Below, piece after piece: positions 33,815-42,200 of a stretch of 64,000 nucleotides of DNA. How positions within the stretch are numbered: the first letter of the stretch is position 1; each line of letters begins with the position of its first letter. Below the pieces are notes generated by a model, which was not told the DNA's origin, made no database searches, and saw nothing but the letters and a program-made list of their open reading frames with translations. Position numbers and translations under genes: made by a program. Source of the DNA: Azospirillaceae bacterium (GTDB lineage: Bacteria > Pseudomonadota > Alphaproteobacteria > Azospirillales > Azospirillaceae); assembly GCA_028283825.1 (NCBI GenBank), contig JAPWJW010000001.1:1240001-1304000 (forward strand). The letters run 5' to 3'.

Positions 33815-34723
33815 ATGAGCGAATGGCCCCTGATAGCAGGGCAGGTCTTCAACGGCTTCAGCGTCGCCTCGCTCTACGTCCTGGCGGCGATGGGCCTGGC
33901 GCTCAGCTTCGGCTTGATGCGGGTCATCAACATGGCCCATGGCGAGATGCTGATGCTGGGCGGCTATCTGGCTTACCTGACCTTGCAGGTGGTGCCGGGG
34001 CCGCTGGGCATCATCGTCGCCATGCCGGTGGCGTTCCTGGGGGCCGCCGCCGTGGGGGCGGTGCTGGAATCCACCCTGATCCGGCGGCTGTCCACGCGGC
34101 CGCTGGACACGCTGCTGGCCACCTGGGGCGTCAGCCTGATCCTGCAGCAGGCGGCGCGGAACATCTTCGGCGCCATCGGTGTGGACGTGCGGGCGCCGGA
34201 ATGGCTGAACCATGCCTGGACCGTGCCTTCCGGCCTGTTCGAAGGGCTGACCATTCCGGCCACCCGCCTGTTCATCCTGATTGTGGCCTTCGCCGTCATG
34301 GGCGCGCTCAGCCTGTTCCTGGCGCGCAGCCGCATCGGCCTGCTGGTGCGGGCGGTGAATCAGGACCGGGGCATGGCGGCGGCCACCGGCATCAATGTGC
34401 GGGCGGTGGACCTGTCGGTGTTCTGCCTGGGCACGGGCATCGCCGGCTTGGCCGGTGTGGTGCTGGCCCTGCTGGGCCCCGTCACCCCCAATGTCGGGCA
34501 AAGTTATGTGGTGCCGGCCTTCCTGGTGGTGGTGCTGGGCGGCCTGGGCAGCCTGAAGGGCACGGCCATCGCCTCGCTGATCGTGGGGCTGTTCTCCGCC
34601 CTTGTCCAAATCCTGGTGGATGTCAGCCTGGCCCAGGTGCTGCTGCTGCTGTTCGTCATCGGGTTCATCCAGTTCCGTCCCCAGGGCGTCGTGGCCGTGC
34701 GCAGCCGCGCCCTGGACAACTGA
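33815..34723 (+). CDS. urtB: Urea/amide ABC transporter permease, LivH family
   Basis: 302 residues with about eight membrane helices; conserved LivH-type motifs are MGLALSFGLMRVINMAHGEMLMLGGYLAY and RAVNQDRGMAAATGINV, the latter being UrtB-like. ATG 33815 has GGGAG 9 bases upstream, contributed by repeat element B. Usual UrtB proteins may carry a long periplasmic N-terminus; this one is the short, FmdE-like type. Confidence 0.93.
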   Translation: MSEWPLIAGQVFNGFSVASLYVLAAMGLALSFGLMRVINMAHGEMLMLGGYLAYLTLQVVPGPLGIIVAMPVAFLGAAAVGAVLESTLIRRLSTRPLDTLLATWGVSLILQQAARNIFGAIGVDVRAPEWLNHAWTVPSGLFEGLTIPATRLFILIVAFAVMGALSLFLARSRIGLLVRAVNQDRGMAAATGINVRAVDLSVFCLGTGIAGLAGVVLALLGPVTPNVGQSYVVPAFLVVVLGGLGSLKGTAIASLIVGLFSALVQILVDVSLAQVLLLLFVIGFIQFRPQGVVAVRSRALDN

Positions 34724-34748
34724 GGGTGCGGTCTTGAAGGGGGATGGG

Positions 34749-35843
34749 ATGGACATGAGTTTACGCAAGACGACGCTCTTGGCCGGCCTGACGATCAGCC
34801 GGCAGATGGTCTTGACCTTGGGCGTGATGGTGCTGGCTGCCCTGGCGCCCTGGCTGGTCTCGGCCTATGAGCTGAACCTGCTGGCCCGTTTCCTGGCCAT
34901 GGGGCTGCTGGCCATGGGCCTGGTGCTGGTGTGGGGGCAGGGCGGTATCCTCAGCCTGGGGCAGGGGGTGTTCTTTGGCCTGGGGGGCTATGCCATCGCC
35001 CTGCACATGAAGCTGGCGGCCCTGGGCGATGGCGAATTGCCGGACTTCATGGTGTGGAGCGGCCTGGACGCCCTGCCCTGGTGGTGGGTGCCCTTCCGCA
35101 ATCCCCTGGTGGCGCTGGCCGGCGTGGTGCTGGTGCCTGGTGTGGTGGCCGCGGCTTTTTCCTGGTCGGTGTTCCGTCGGCGGGTGGGCGGCGTCTATTT
35201 CGCGCTGATCACCCAGGCGCTGGCCCTGGCCTTCGCCACCCTGCTGATCAGCCAGCAGCCGTCCACCGGCGGCTTCAACGGCCTGACGGATTTCCAGACT
35301 CTGTTCGGCGTCGATCTGGGCGATGCCGCGCACGGCCTCTATTGGCTGACCCTGGCCCTGGTGGCGGGGGTGTTCCTGGCCCTGCGTGCCCTGATGGCGT
35401 CCCGCTACGGCATGCTGCTGCGCGCCATCCGGGATGGGGAGAACCGCATCCGCTTCCTGGGCTACGATCCCACGCCATTCAAGGTGGTGGCTTTCACCAT
35501 CGGTGCCGTGCTGGCGGGCCTGGCCGGCGCCTTGTTCACCCTGCATGCCGGCGTGGTGTCGCCGGCCCTGGTGGGGGTGGTGCCGTCGATCGAGATGGTG
35601 ATCTGGGTGGCGGTGGGCGGGCGCAACAGCCTGGCTGGCGCTGTCGCCGGCACCCTGCTGATCAACCTGGCCAAGGATGGGGTCAGCAGCGCCTTCCCCG
35701 ACCTGTGGCTCTATGCCCTGGGCCTGGTGTTCGTGCTGGTGGTCACGCTGCTGCCCGGCGGTTTGGCCGGGCTGGTCACTGATGCGGGCGCCAGTGTCTG
35801 GGGCCGCCGCCTGAAATCCATCATCGTTGGGGATACGAAATGA
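34749..35843 (+). CDS. urtC: Urea/amide ABC transporter permease, LivM family
   Basis: 364 residues, nine or ten helices. Family motifs: GMGLVLVWGQGGILSLGQG-like segment (MGLVLVWGQGGILSLGQGVF), GGVYFALITQALALAF, GGFNGLTDF and RAIRDGENRIRFLGYDP. ATG 34749 follows AAGGGGG. The stop overlaps urtD by 4 bases (ATGA). Pairs with urtB to form the membrane channel. Confidence 0.93.
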   Translation: MDMSLRKTTLLAGLTISRQMVLTLGVMVLAALAPWLVSAYELNLLARFLAMGLLAMGLVLVWGQGGILSLGQGVFFGLGGYAIALHMKLAALGDGELPDFMVWSGLDALPWWWVPFRNPLVALAGVVLVPGVVAAAFSWSVFRRRVGGVYFALITQALALAFATLLISQQPSTGGFNGLTDFQTLFGVDLGDAAHGLYWLTLALVAGVFLALRALMASRYGMLLRAIRDGENRIRFLGYDPTPFKVVAFTIGAVLAGLAGALFTLHAGVVSPALVGVVPSIEMVIWVAVGGRNSLAGAVAGTLLINLAKDGVSSAFPDLWLYALGLVFVLVVTLLPGGLAGLVTDAGASVWGRRLKSIIVGDTK

Positions 35844-36643
35844 CTGTGTCGGCCGCGCCGCGCATCGGCACCGTGGAGCCCGCCAGCAACCTGCTGTTGG
35901 CGGTGGATGGGGTGACGGTGGATTTCGACGGGTTCAAGGCCCTGAACGGCTTCAGCCTGACCCTGGACCGGGGAAGCTTGCGGGTGCTGATCGGCCCCAA
36001 TGGCGCGGGCAAGTCCACCCTGTGCGACACCATCATCGGCCGGGTGCGGGCCACCAGCGGCCGGGTGATCTTCAAGGGCCAGGACATCACCCATCTGCCG
36101 GAGCATGAGATCGTGCGCCGCGGCATCTGCCGCAAGTTCCAGACGCCGGGCGTGCTGTCCGGCCTGTCGGTGCTGGACAATTTGATGATCGCCGCCCGGC
36201 GCGACCGGCGCTGGTGGCGGTCGTTCCAGTCCGGCGCCGCCGCCGTTGAGAAGGCCACGGTGGCCGACATCCTGGAAACCATCGGCCTGGCCGACCGCGC
36301 CGCCGTCCCCGCCGGCCAGTTGGCGCATGGCGAGAAGCAGTGGCTGGAGATCGGCATGGTGGTGGCCACCGGCGCCGACCTGCTGTTGCTGGATGAGCCC
36401 ACCGCCGGCATGGGGCCGGCCGAAACCAGCCAGACGGCGGCCCTGATCCGCCGCCTGGTGGGACGGCATACCGTGCTGGTCATCGACCACGACATGAGTT
36501 TCCTGGAACAGCTGGACGCCCGCGTCACCGTCATGCACCAGGGCCAGTTCCTGAAGGAGGGCAGCGTGGCCGCCATCCGTGCCGACGCCGACGTGGCCGC
36601 CGTCTATCTGGGCCGCGCGAAGGAGGACACCCACCATGGCTGA
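35840..36643 (+). CDS. urtD: Urea/amide ABC transporter ATPase, LivG-type
   Basis: 267 residues. Walker A GPNGAGKS, signature LAHGEKQWLEIGM (typical UrtD form), Walker B LLLLDEPTAGM and switch His in VIDHDMSFL. KFQTPGVLSGLSVLDNLM is also UrtD-like. Provides energy with UrtE. Confidence 0.94.
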   Translation: MTVSAAPRIGTVEPASNLLLAVDGVTVDFDGFKALNGFSLTLDRGSLRVLIGPNGAGKSTLCDTIIGRVRATSGRVIFKGQDITHLPEHEIVRRGICRKFQTPGVLSGLSVLDNLMIAARRDRRWWRSFQSGAAAVEKATVADILETIGLADRAAVPAGQLAHGEKQWLEIGMVVATGADLLLLDEPTAGMGPAETSQTAALIRRLVGRHTVLVIDHDMSFLEQLDARVTVMHQGQFLKEGSVAAIRADADVAAVYLGRAKEDTHHG

Positions 36644-37364
36644 CCCCCTGCTGAAACTGGCCGGCGTCGCCACCACGTATGGGCAGAGCCAGGTGCTGTG
36701 GGACATCGACCTGGACGTCGCGGCCGGCAGTGCCGTGGCCCTGATCGGCCGCAACGGCGTGGGCAAGACCACGCTGCTGAAGACCATCATCGGCGCCCAG
36801 CGCCTGACGGCCGGCCGCATGATGTTCCAGGGCCGCGACGTCAGCGCGCTGGGTCCCCACCAGCGCGCCCGCGCCGGCATCGGCTACGTCCCCCAGGGCC
36901 GCCACATTTTCCCCCACCTGACGGTACGCGAGAATCTGGAGACCGGGCTGTCCGCCCTGGCCGGCCGCGCTGGCGGGGCCGGGGCGATCAAGGCCGGCAT
37001 CCCCAACCACATCTTCGACCTGTTCCCCAAGCTGGCGCAGATCATCAACCGCAAGGGCGGCGTGCTCAGCGGCGGCGAGCAGCAGCAACTGGCCATCGGT
37101 CGCGCCCTGGCGGGCCAGCCCAGCCTGCTGCTGCTGGATGAACCGACGGAAGGTATCCAACCGTCGGTCGTCCAGCAGATCGAGGATGCGCTACGCCGCG
37201 TCCGCACCGACCTGGGCGTCACCGTCCTGATCGTGGAGCAGTATTTGGACTTCGCCTGGTCCTTCGCCGACAGCTACCGCGTCATGCAACGCGGCCGCGT
37301 CATCCGCGCCGGCAGCACGCGGGATGAGACGGCGGCGGAGGTGGCGCACCTGGTGAATATTTGA
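36636..37364 (+). CDS. urtE: Urea/amide ABC transporter ATPase, LivF-type
   Basis: 242 residues. Walker A GRNGVGKT, signature LSGGEQQQLAIGRAL, Walker B LLLLDEPTEGIQPS (the EGIQPS form is typical of UrtE) and VLIVEQYLDFAWSFADSY. AAGGAGG lies 9 bases before ATG 36636, which overlaps the end of urtD by 8 bases. Last gene of the transporter operon; no urease genes follow within the window. Confidence 0.95.
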   Translation: MADPLLKLAGVATTYGQSQVLWDIDLDVAAGSAVALIGRNGVGKTTLLKTIIGAQRLTAGRMMFQGRDVSALGPHQRARAGIGYVPQGRHIFPHLTVRENLETGLSALAGRAGGAGAIKAGIPNHIFDLFPKLAQIINRKGGVLSGGEQQQLAIGRALAGQPSLLLLDEPTEGIQPSVVQQIEDALRRVRTDLGVTVLIVEQYLDFAWSFADSYRVMQRGRVIRAGSTRDETAAEVAHLVNI

Positions 37365-37441
37365 GGCAAAAAGGTTGCGCCATGGGTTGCCTGTTCTACC
37401 TCAGTGATCGTGTGTGATCGCTTGGTTCCAGGGAGACCCCC

Positions 37442-37858
37442 ATGCCCGACGTGCTTTATGGTACGCATCCGGTCAGCGATGCGGCGCTCCGCGATCTATT
37501 GCAGAAAATCGCAGATATCTTGAACTGCCAAGTTATCGTGACCAGCGGGGATCGCATGTCGGTTCCTAAAGGTGGGGCTAAAAACAGCCTTCACTTGATG
37601 GGCCGCGCTGCCGACATTCATGTGCAGGGCATGAGTGATTCAGAGCTTTTCTTGAAATTGAGGTCGAAGCGCGCGGAAATCTTCGGAGCCTCGTTGGGAA
37701 CGCCGATGGCATGGCAGATTTTGCTACATGGCAAATATACCAGGACTGAGGCTCCGCACTTGCACATCGGGGACCCTACGGCTCAATCAACGGCTTTCCG
37801 GGGTTTTGTTGAAGAGGGGACGGTTCCTGGTCAGGCCTATTTCGTGGTCGAACATTAG
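37442..37858 (+). CDS. M15-family (M15A-like) zinc peptidase, single domain, no signal peptide
   Basis: 138 residues with GGGAG 7 bases before ATG. The zinc site of M15 D-Ala-D-Ala peptidases is present: S-x-H-x-x-G-x-A-x-D as SLHLMGRAADIH (His51, Asp58) and a second histidine cluster APHLHIGD (His106/His108). Such domains cut peptidoglycan stem peptides and occur in phage endolysins, VanX/VanY-type enzymes and secreted effectors. No signal peptide or membrane segment is present. The coding sequence is less GC-rich than neighbours, suggesting acquisition. Its stop overlaps that of a convergent small secreted protein by 3 bases. Confidence 0.8.
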   Translation: MPDVLYGTHPVSDAALRDLLQKIADILNCQVIVTSGDRMSVPKGGAKNSLHLMGRAADIHVQGMSDSELFLKLRSKRAEIFGASLGTPMAWQILLHGKYTRTEAPHLHIGDPTAQSTAFRGFVEEGTVPGQAYFVVEH

Positions 37859-38169
37859 CCGTCACCCAGCACCGGACCCCATACCGTTATCGGTTTGCCG
37901 GTGCTATTCTTTATCTTCCAACGCGATATATTTTTGCTGGAGAAGTCATTCCATTCGAGGATGGAGGCTTGCCAGTCTTTATCCAGGCGCCAGCATTTCC
38001 CTGATGAGATCAGTTTTTGCTGATCAGCGTCCTTCTTGTTCAAGGACACGAAGTCGGCTTTGGTGCGGCAAACCAAGGGAGGGGCGCCAGCGTAGACATC
38101 AGCGTAGGCGGCCTTGAGAGACAAAAAAGCTGGGAATAAGGCCAAAATAGCGTATGGCGCGCGGCTCAT
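37855..38169 (-). CDS. Small secreted protein of unknown function, convergent with the M15 peptidase
   Basis: 104 residues: a signal peptide (YAILALFPAFLSLKAAYA, cut near residue 23) and a mature part of about 81 residues with two cysteines (34 and 59) that may form a disulfide. It is rich in Lys, Ser and Trp (CWRLDKDW, WNDFSSKNISRWKIKN). No family was recognised. AGAGG lies close to ATG 38169. Codon use and lower GC resemble the peptidase rather than the flanking genes. A periplasmic inhibitor or immunity protein for a peptidoglycan enzyme would have this size and location, but that is inference. Confidence 0.6.
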   Translation of the reverse strand: MSRAPYAILALFPAFLSLKAAYADVYAGAPPLVCRTKADFVSLNKKDADQQKLISSGKCWRLDKDWQASILEWNDFSSKNISRWKIKNSTGKPITVWGPVLGDG

Positions 38170-38188
38170 CGTCCTCTCCGCCCTGAAA

Positions 38189-38212
38189 CCTGGATCCAGG
38201 ATGGGATCCCAT
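38189..38212. promoter_or_regulatory. Two abutting perfect 12-bp palindromes
   Basis: CCTGGATCCAGG (38189-38200) is directly followed by ATGGGATCCCAT (38201-38212); each is a perfect palindrome centred on GATC, 12 bases apart. They lie 20-43 bases upstream of the small secreted protein gene on minus, where an operator or promoter would be. Two sites on adjacent helical turns suggest cooperative binding of a dimeric regulator. Confidence 0.5.
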
Positions 38213-38289
38213 CGTGAAGAGAGCTAGATCCTCTTGGGATCATATCAATGGCGCAATAAGCGTTTGTCTTTCCATCTTTGGGTAGTGGA

Positions 38290-39228
38290 TCACCCCGCCA
38301 TCACCCGCACCGCCACGGCCGCCGCCGACGCCCGGTTCTCCACGCCCAGTTTCACGAAGATCTGTTCCAGGTGTTTGTTCACCGTGCGGGGGCTGATGCC
38401 CAGGATGTCGCTGATGTCGCGATTGGATTTGCCGTGGGCGATCCAGACCAGCACCTCGGCCTCGCGCGCGGTCAGGTTCAGGGCCTGTTGCAGGGCGTGC
38501 TCATCACGGCCGGCGCCGGTTTCGCTGATGCGGAACAGGAATTCGTCGGGTTCGGTCTGGCTGAGGTAGGCGACCTCCAGCCGGCGGCTGTCGTCGCCGT
38601 TGATGATGATGGGCTGGCCGCCGTCTTGCGCCAGGCGGGCCAGGCGGTCCACCACCTCCGCCGGCAGGGCGCCGGCGTCGTTGGCGGCCAGGGGAAAGAA
38701 TTCAGCCAGCAGGCGCTGCGCCTGGGGCGTGCACCAGCGCAAAAGCCCCCGGCCGTCGGCGGCCAGCAGATAGCGGCCGGTGGTGTCCAGCGCCACCTGG
38801 GCGCCGTGGGCCACGCGGGCGTTGGCCAGGTGCACGCGGATGCGGGCCATCAGCTCGTCCACCACGATGGGCTTGGTGACGTAATCGACGCCGCCGGCCT
38901 GCAGGCCCTGCACCACGTGTTCGGTCTCGCTCAGGCCGGTCATGAAGATGACCGGCAGGTGGGCCAGGGCCTTTTCCCGCTTCAGCCGGCGACAGGTCTC
39001 AAACCCGTCCAGCCCGGGCATGACCGCGTCCATCAGCACCAGGTCGGGGGTCACCGCGCTGAGCAGGGACAGGGCGCTTTCGCCGTCCGTCGCCACCAGC
39101 ACGGTCAGGCCCGCCAGGTCCAGTGCGTCGGTCAGGAATCCTAAGGTTTCCGGGGTGTCGTCCACCACCAGCACGGTATCGCGCCGGCCGGGATTGGCGC
39201 CCGTGGAGGCCTTCGCCGCGTCAATCAT
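38290..39228 (-). CDS. Response regulator with LuxR-type helix-turn-helix, partner of the permease-kinase
   Basis: 312 residues: receiver (TVLVVDDTPETLGFLTDAL, phosphoacceptor in DLVLMDAVMPGLDG, KPIVVDEL), a central PAS-like segment (about 140-235; GRYLLAADGRGLLRWCTPQAQ), and a C-terminal LuxR helix-turn-helix (LTAREAEVLVWIAHGKSNRD ending in KLGVENRAS). ATG 39228 overlaps the kinase stop by 8 bases (ATGATTGA) with GGGGG 7 bases upstream. It is the obvious output for the permease-kinase fusion and may control urt, porin or nitrogen genes. Confidence 0.9.
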   Translation of the reverse strand: MIDAAKASTGANPGRRDTVLVVDDTPETLGFLTDALDLAGLTVLVATDGESALSLLSAVTPDLVLMDAVMPGLDGFETCRRLKREKALAHLPVIFMTGLSETEHVVQGLQAGGVDYVTKPIVVDELMARIRVHLANARVAHGAQVALDTTGRYLLAADGRGLLRWCTPQAQRLLAEFFPLAANDAGALPAEVVDRLARLAQDGGQPIIINGDDSRRLEVAYLSQTEPDEFLFRISETGAGRDEHALQQALNLTAREAEVLVWIAHGKSNRDISDILGISPRTVNKHLEQIFVKLGVENRASAAAVAVRVMAG

Positions 39229-42200
39229 CGGCGTCCCCCAGGACGGGGTTCGTGCGGGCATCGTCATGCTTCTCTCCCGTATCGGGGGGACGGTCGGCGG
39301 CAACGCGGGCGCTTTCCAGGATGGCCATGTAACGCTTCATATCGAAGGCGCGCACCAGGGTGCGCAGGTGGGCGGCGAAGGCGGCGGTGGTCGCATCCTC
39401 CCCCTCCAACTCGCGCAGCTTGGCCTCGATGCCGCGCACATGGCCGATGCGGCCCAATTGCCACAGGGCGTCCAGGTGGGGCAGGGCGGCGTCGGGCACA
39501 CTCTCCGGTGCCGCGGGGAGCGATGGTGTGGCCGGCACCTCATACACCCATTCCAGGCCCAGCAGGCCGCCGATGCGGTCCAGCAGGGCGTCCACGTCCA
39601 CCGGCTTGATGATGAAGGCGTCGTGGTCGGCCGGCACGCCCTCCTCCCCGCCGGCGGCGGCGCGGCCGGGGGTGTAGTCGTGGGCGTTGGCCGACACCAT
39701 CATGATCTTCAGGCGCGGCAGATCCAACTGGCGCAGGGCTGCCGCCGCCGCCCACCCCGTCATGTGGGGCATGGAGATGTCCAGCAGGGCCAGGTCCGGA
39801 CGGCATTCCCGGGCCAGGTCCACGCATTCCCGCCCATCGCGGGCGGTGAACAGCAGGAAGTCCAGCGGGCGCAGCAGGTTCTGGATCAGGCCAAGATGGT
39901 CGGCATCGTCATCGGCCACCAGCACGCGCTGGCGCGGGCCGGCATAGCCGTGGATGCGGCGGGCCGCCGGTGGGTCATCGGGACCCGACTGCGCCTCAGA
40001 CAGCAGCAGGCGCACGGTGAAGGTGCTGCCCTGGCCGGGCGTGCTGGCCACCGAGATCTCACCCCCCATGATGCGGGTCAGCAGCCGGGTGATGGTCAGG
40101 CCCAGGCCGGTGCCGGGCACGGCGCGGGCGCTGGCGTTATGCCCGCGCTCGAACGGTTCGAAGATGCGTTCCATATCCTCGGGCAGGATGCCGAAGCCGG
40201 TGTCCGACACCTCGAACTCCGCCACCTGGCTGCGATAGCGCACGCGCAGGGTGGCGTGGCCGGCGCTGGTGTATTTCAGGGCGTTGGACAGCAGGTTGAT
40301 CAGGATCTGGCGCAGGCGCTTCTGGTCGGTGTGGACGAAGGCCGGCAGATAAGCCGGGCGCTCGTAATGGAAGCGAATGCCCTTGGCGGCGGCCTGCAGG
40401 CGGAACATGTCCACGATCTGGTCCAGGAATTCCACCAGCCGCACCTTGTCCCGGTTCAGACGCAGCAGGCCGCTTTCGATCTTGCTGATGTCCAGCAGGC
40501 CGTCCACCAGGTTGGACAGGTGCTCCGCACTGCGGCGGATGACGCGCACGCCATCGGGGTTGCGGATGCTGGTGTCGCGTTCCAGCAACTGGGCATACCC
40601 GAAGATGGCGTTCAGCGGCGTGCGGATCTCATGGCTGATGCCGATGATATAGCGGCTTTTGGCCACGTTGGCGGCCTCCGCCACCTCCTTGGCCTTTTGC
40701 AGCGCGGCGTCGGTGCGCTCATGCGCCTCGATCTCCTCCATCAGCATGCCGGTCTGGCGGGCGGTCTCCTCTTCCGCCACCCGGCGGCTTTCCAGCGCCA
40801 GGACCAGCAGCCAGGCGGCGACGCCCGAGACGATCAGCACGGCGAAGAAAACGATCCACAGCGTGGTTTCCACCACGGCTCGCGCGTCCGGCACCGCGGC
40901 ACCGTACTGCGTGCCGATGAAGGACAGCACGCCGCCGTTCACCAGGGTGAAGATGGCCATGACACCGATGAAGCGCGCGGTGCGGGTGCGGGCGCCGCCG
41001 GCCATGCGGGCGGGCAGCAGGCGTTCCATCACGCGGGCCAACTGGTCGGTGAGGCGGCCTTGCGGCTTGCACAGGTCGTGGCAGCGGGAATCCAGGGTGC
41101 AGCACAGCGAACAGATAGGGCCGGCGTAGGCGGGGCAATGGGCCATGTCCTGCCGCTCGAACACGTTCTCGCAGATGACGCAGCGCACCTCGGCGGCGTT
41201 GGCGGGCAGGCCGGTATCGCGTCGCGCCAGGTAGAAGCGGCCCCGGGTCGCCTTGGCGATGATGGGCGCGGCCACGAAGGCGGTGGCCAGGCCGATGAAG
41301 GGCCCCATGGCCTGGGGCAGGGGGCCCAGCAGCGGCCCGAAGGCACCCAGGGAGGCGAGGGTGGAGGCCACGACCGACAGGCCCATGGCGCCCACGCCCA
41401 CCGGGTTGATGTCGTACAGATGGGCGCGCTTGAACTCGATGCCCGGCGGGCTGAGGCCCAGGGGCTTGTTGATGACCAGGTCGGCCGTCAGCGCGCCGAT
41501 CCAGCCGGCGGCGAAATTGGCGTACAGGCCCAGGATGCCGCCGATCACGCGGAAGATGCCCAGCTCCATCAGCAGCAGGGCCAGCACCACGTTGAACACC
41601 AGCCACACCACCCGGCCCGGATGGCTGTGCGTCAGGCGCGAGAAGAAGTTGGACCAGGCGATGGATCCGGCATAGGCGTTGGTGACATTGATCTTCAGCT
41701 GGCAGGTGACGACGAACAGGCCGGTCACCACCAGCGCCGTGGTGGGGGAGGACAGCATCTCCTGAAAGGCGATGTAGAACACCTCCGTCGGCTGGGTCGC
41801 CTGTTCCGAAGACAGGCCATGGCGCAAGGCCACCACCGCCAGGAAGGATCCGGCCAGCAGCTTCAGGCTACCCATGGCGACCCAGCCCGGTCCCGTGGCG
41901 ATCAGGGCCGACCACCAGGCCCAGCGCCCGGTTTTGCGCAAGGTGGGCAGGAAACGCAGGTAATCCGCCTGCTCCCCGATCTGGGGCAGCAGGGACAGCA
42001 GCATGCTGGCCGCCATGCTGAACAGCAGCGGATCGATATGACCGTCGGCATGGCCCAGCGTTCCCGGGAATTGCCGCCAGGCCGCCAGGTCGGCACGGTG
42101 GTTCAGTGCCAGGTAGGCCAGTGGTGCCAGTTGCAGCACCAGCCAGATGGGCTGGGTCAGCAACTGCATGCGGCTGATCAGGCGGATGCCGTAGACGGCG

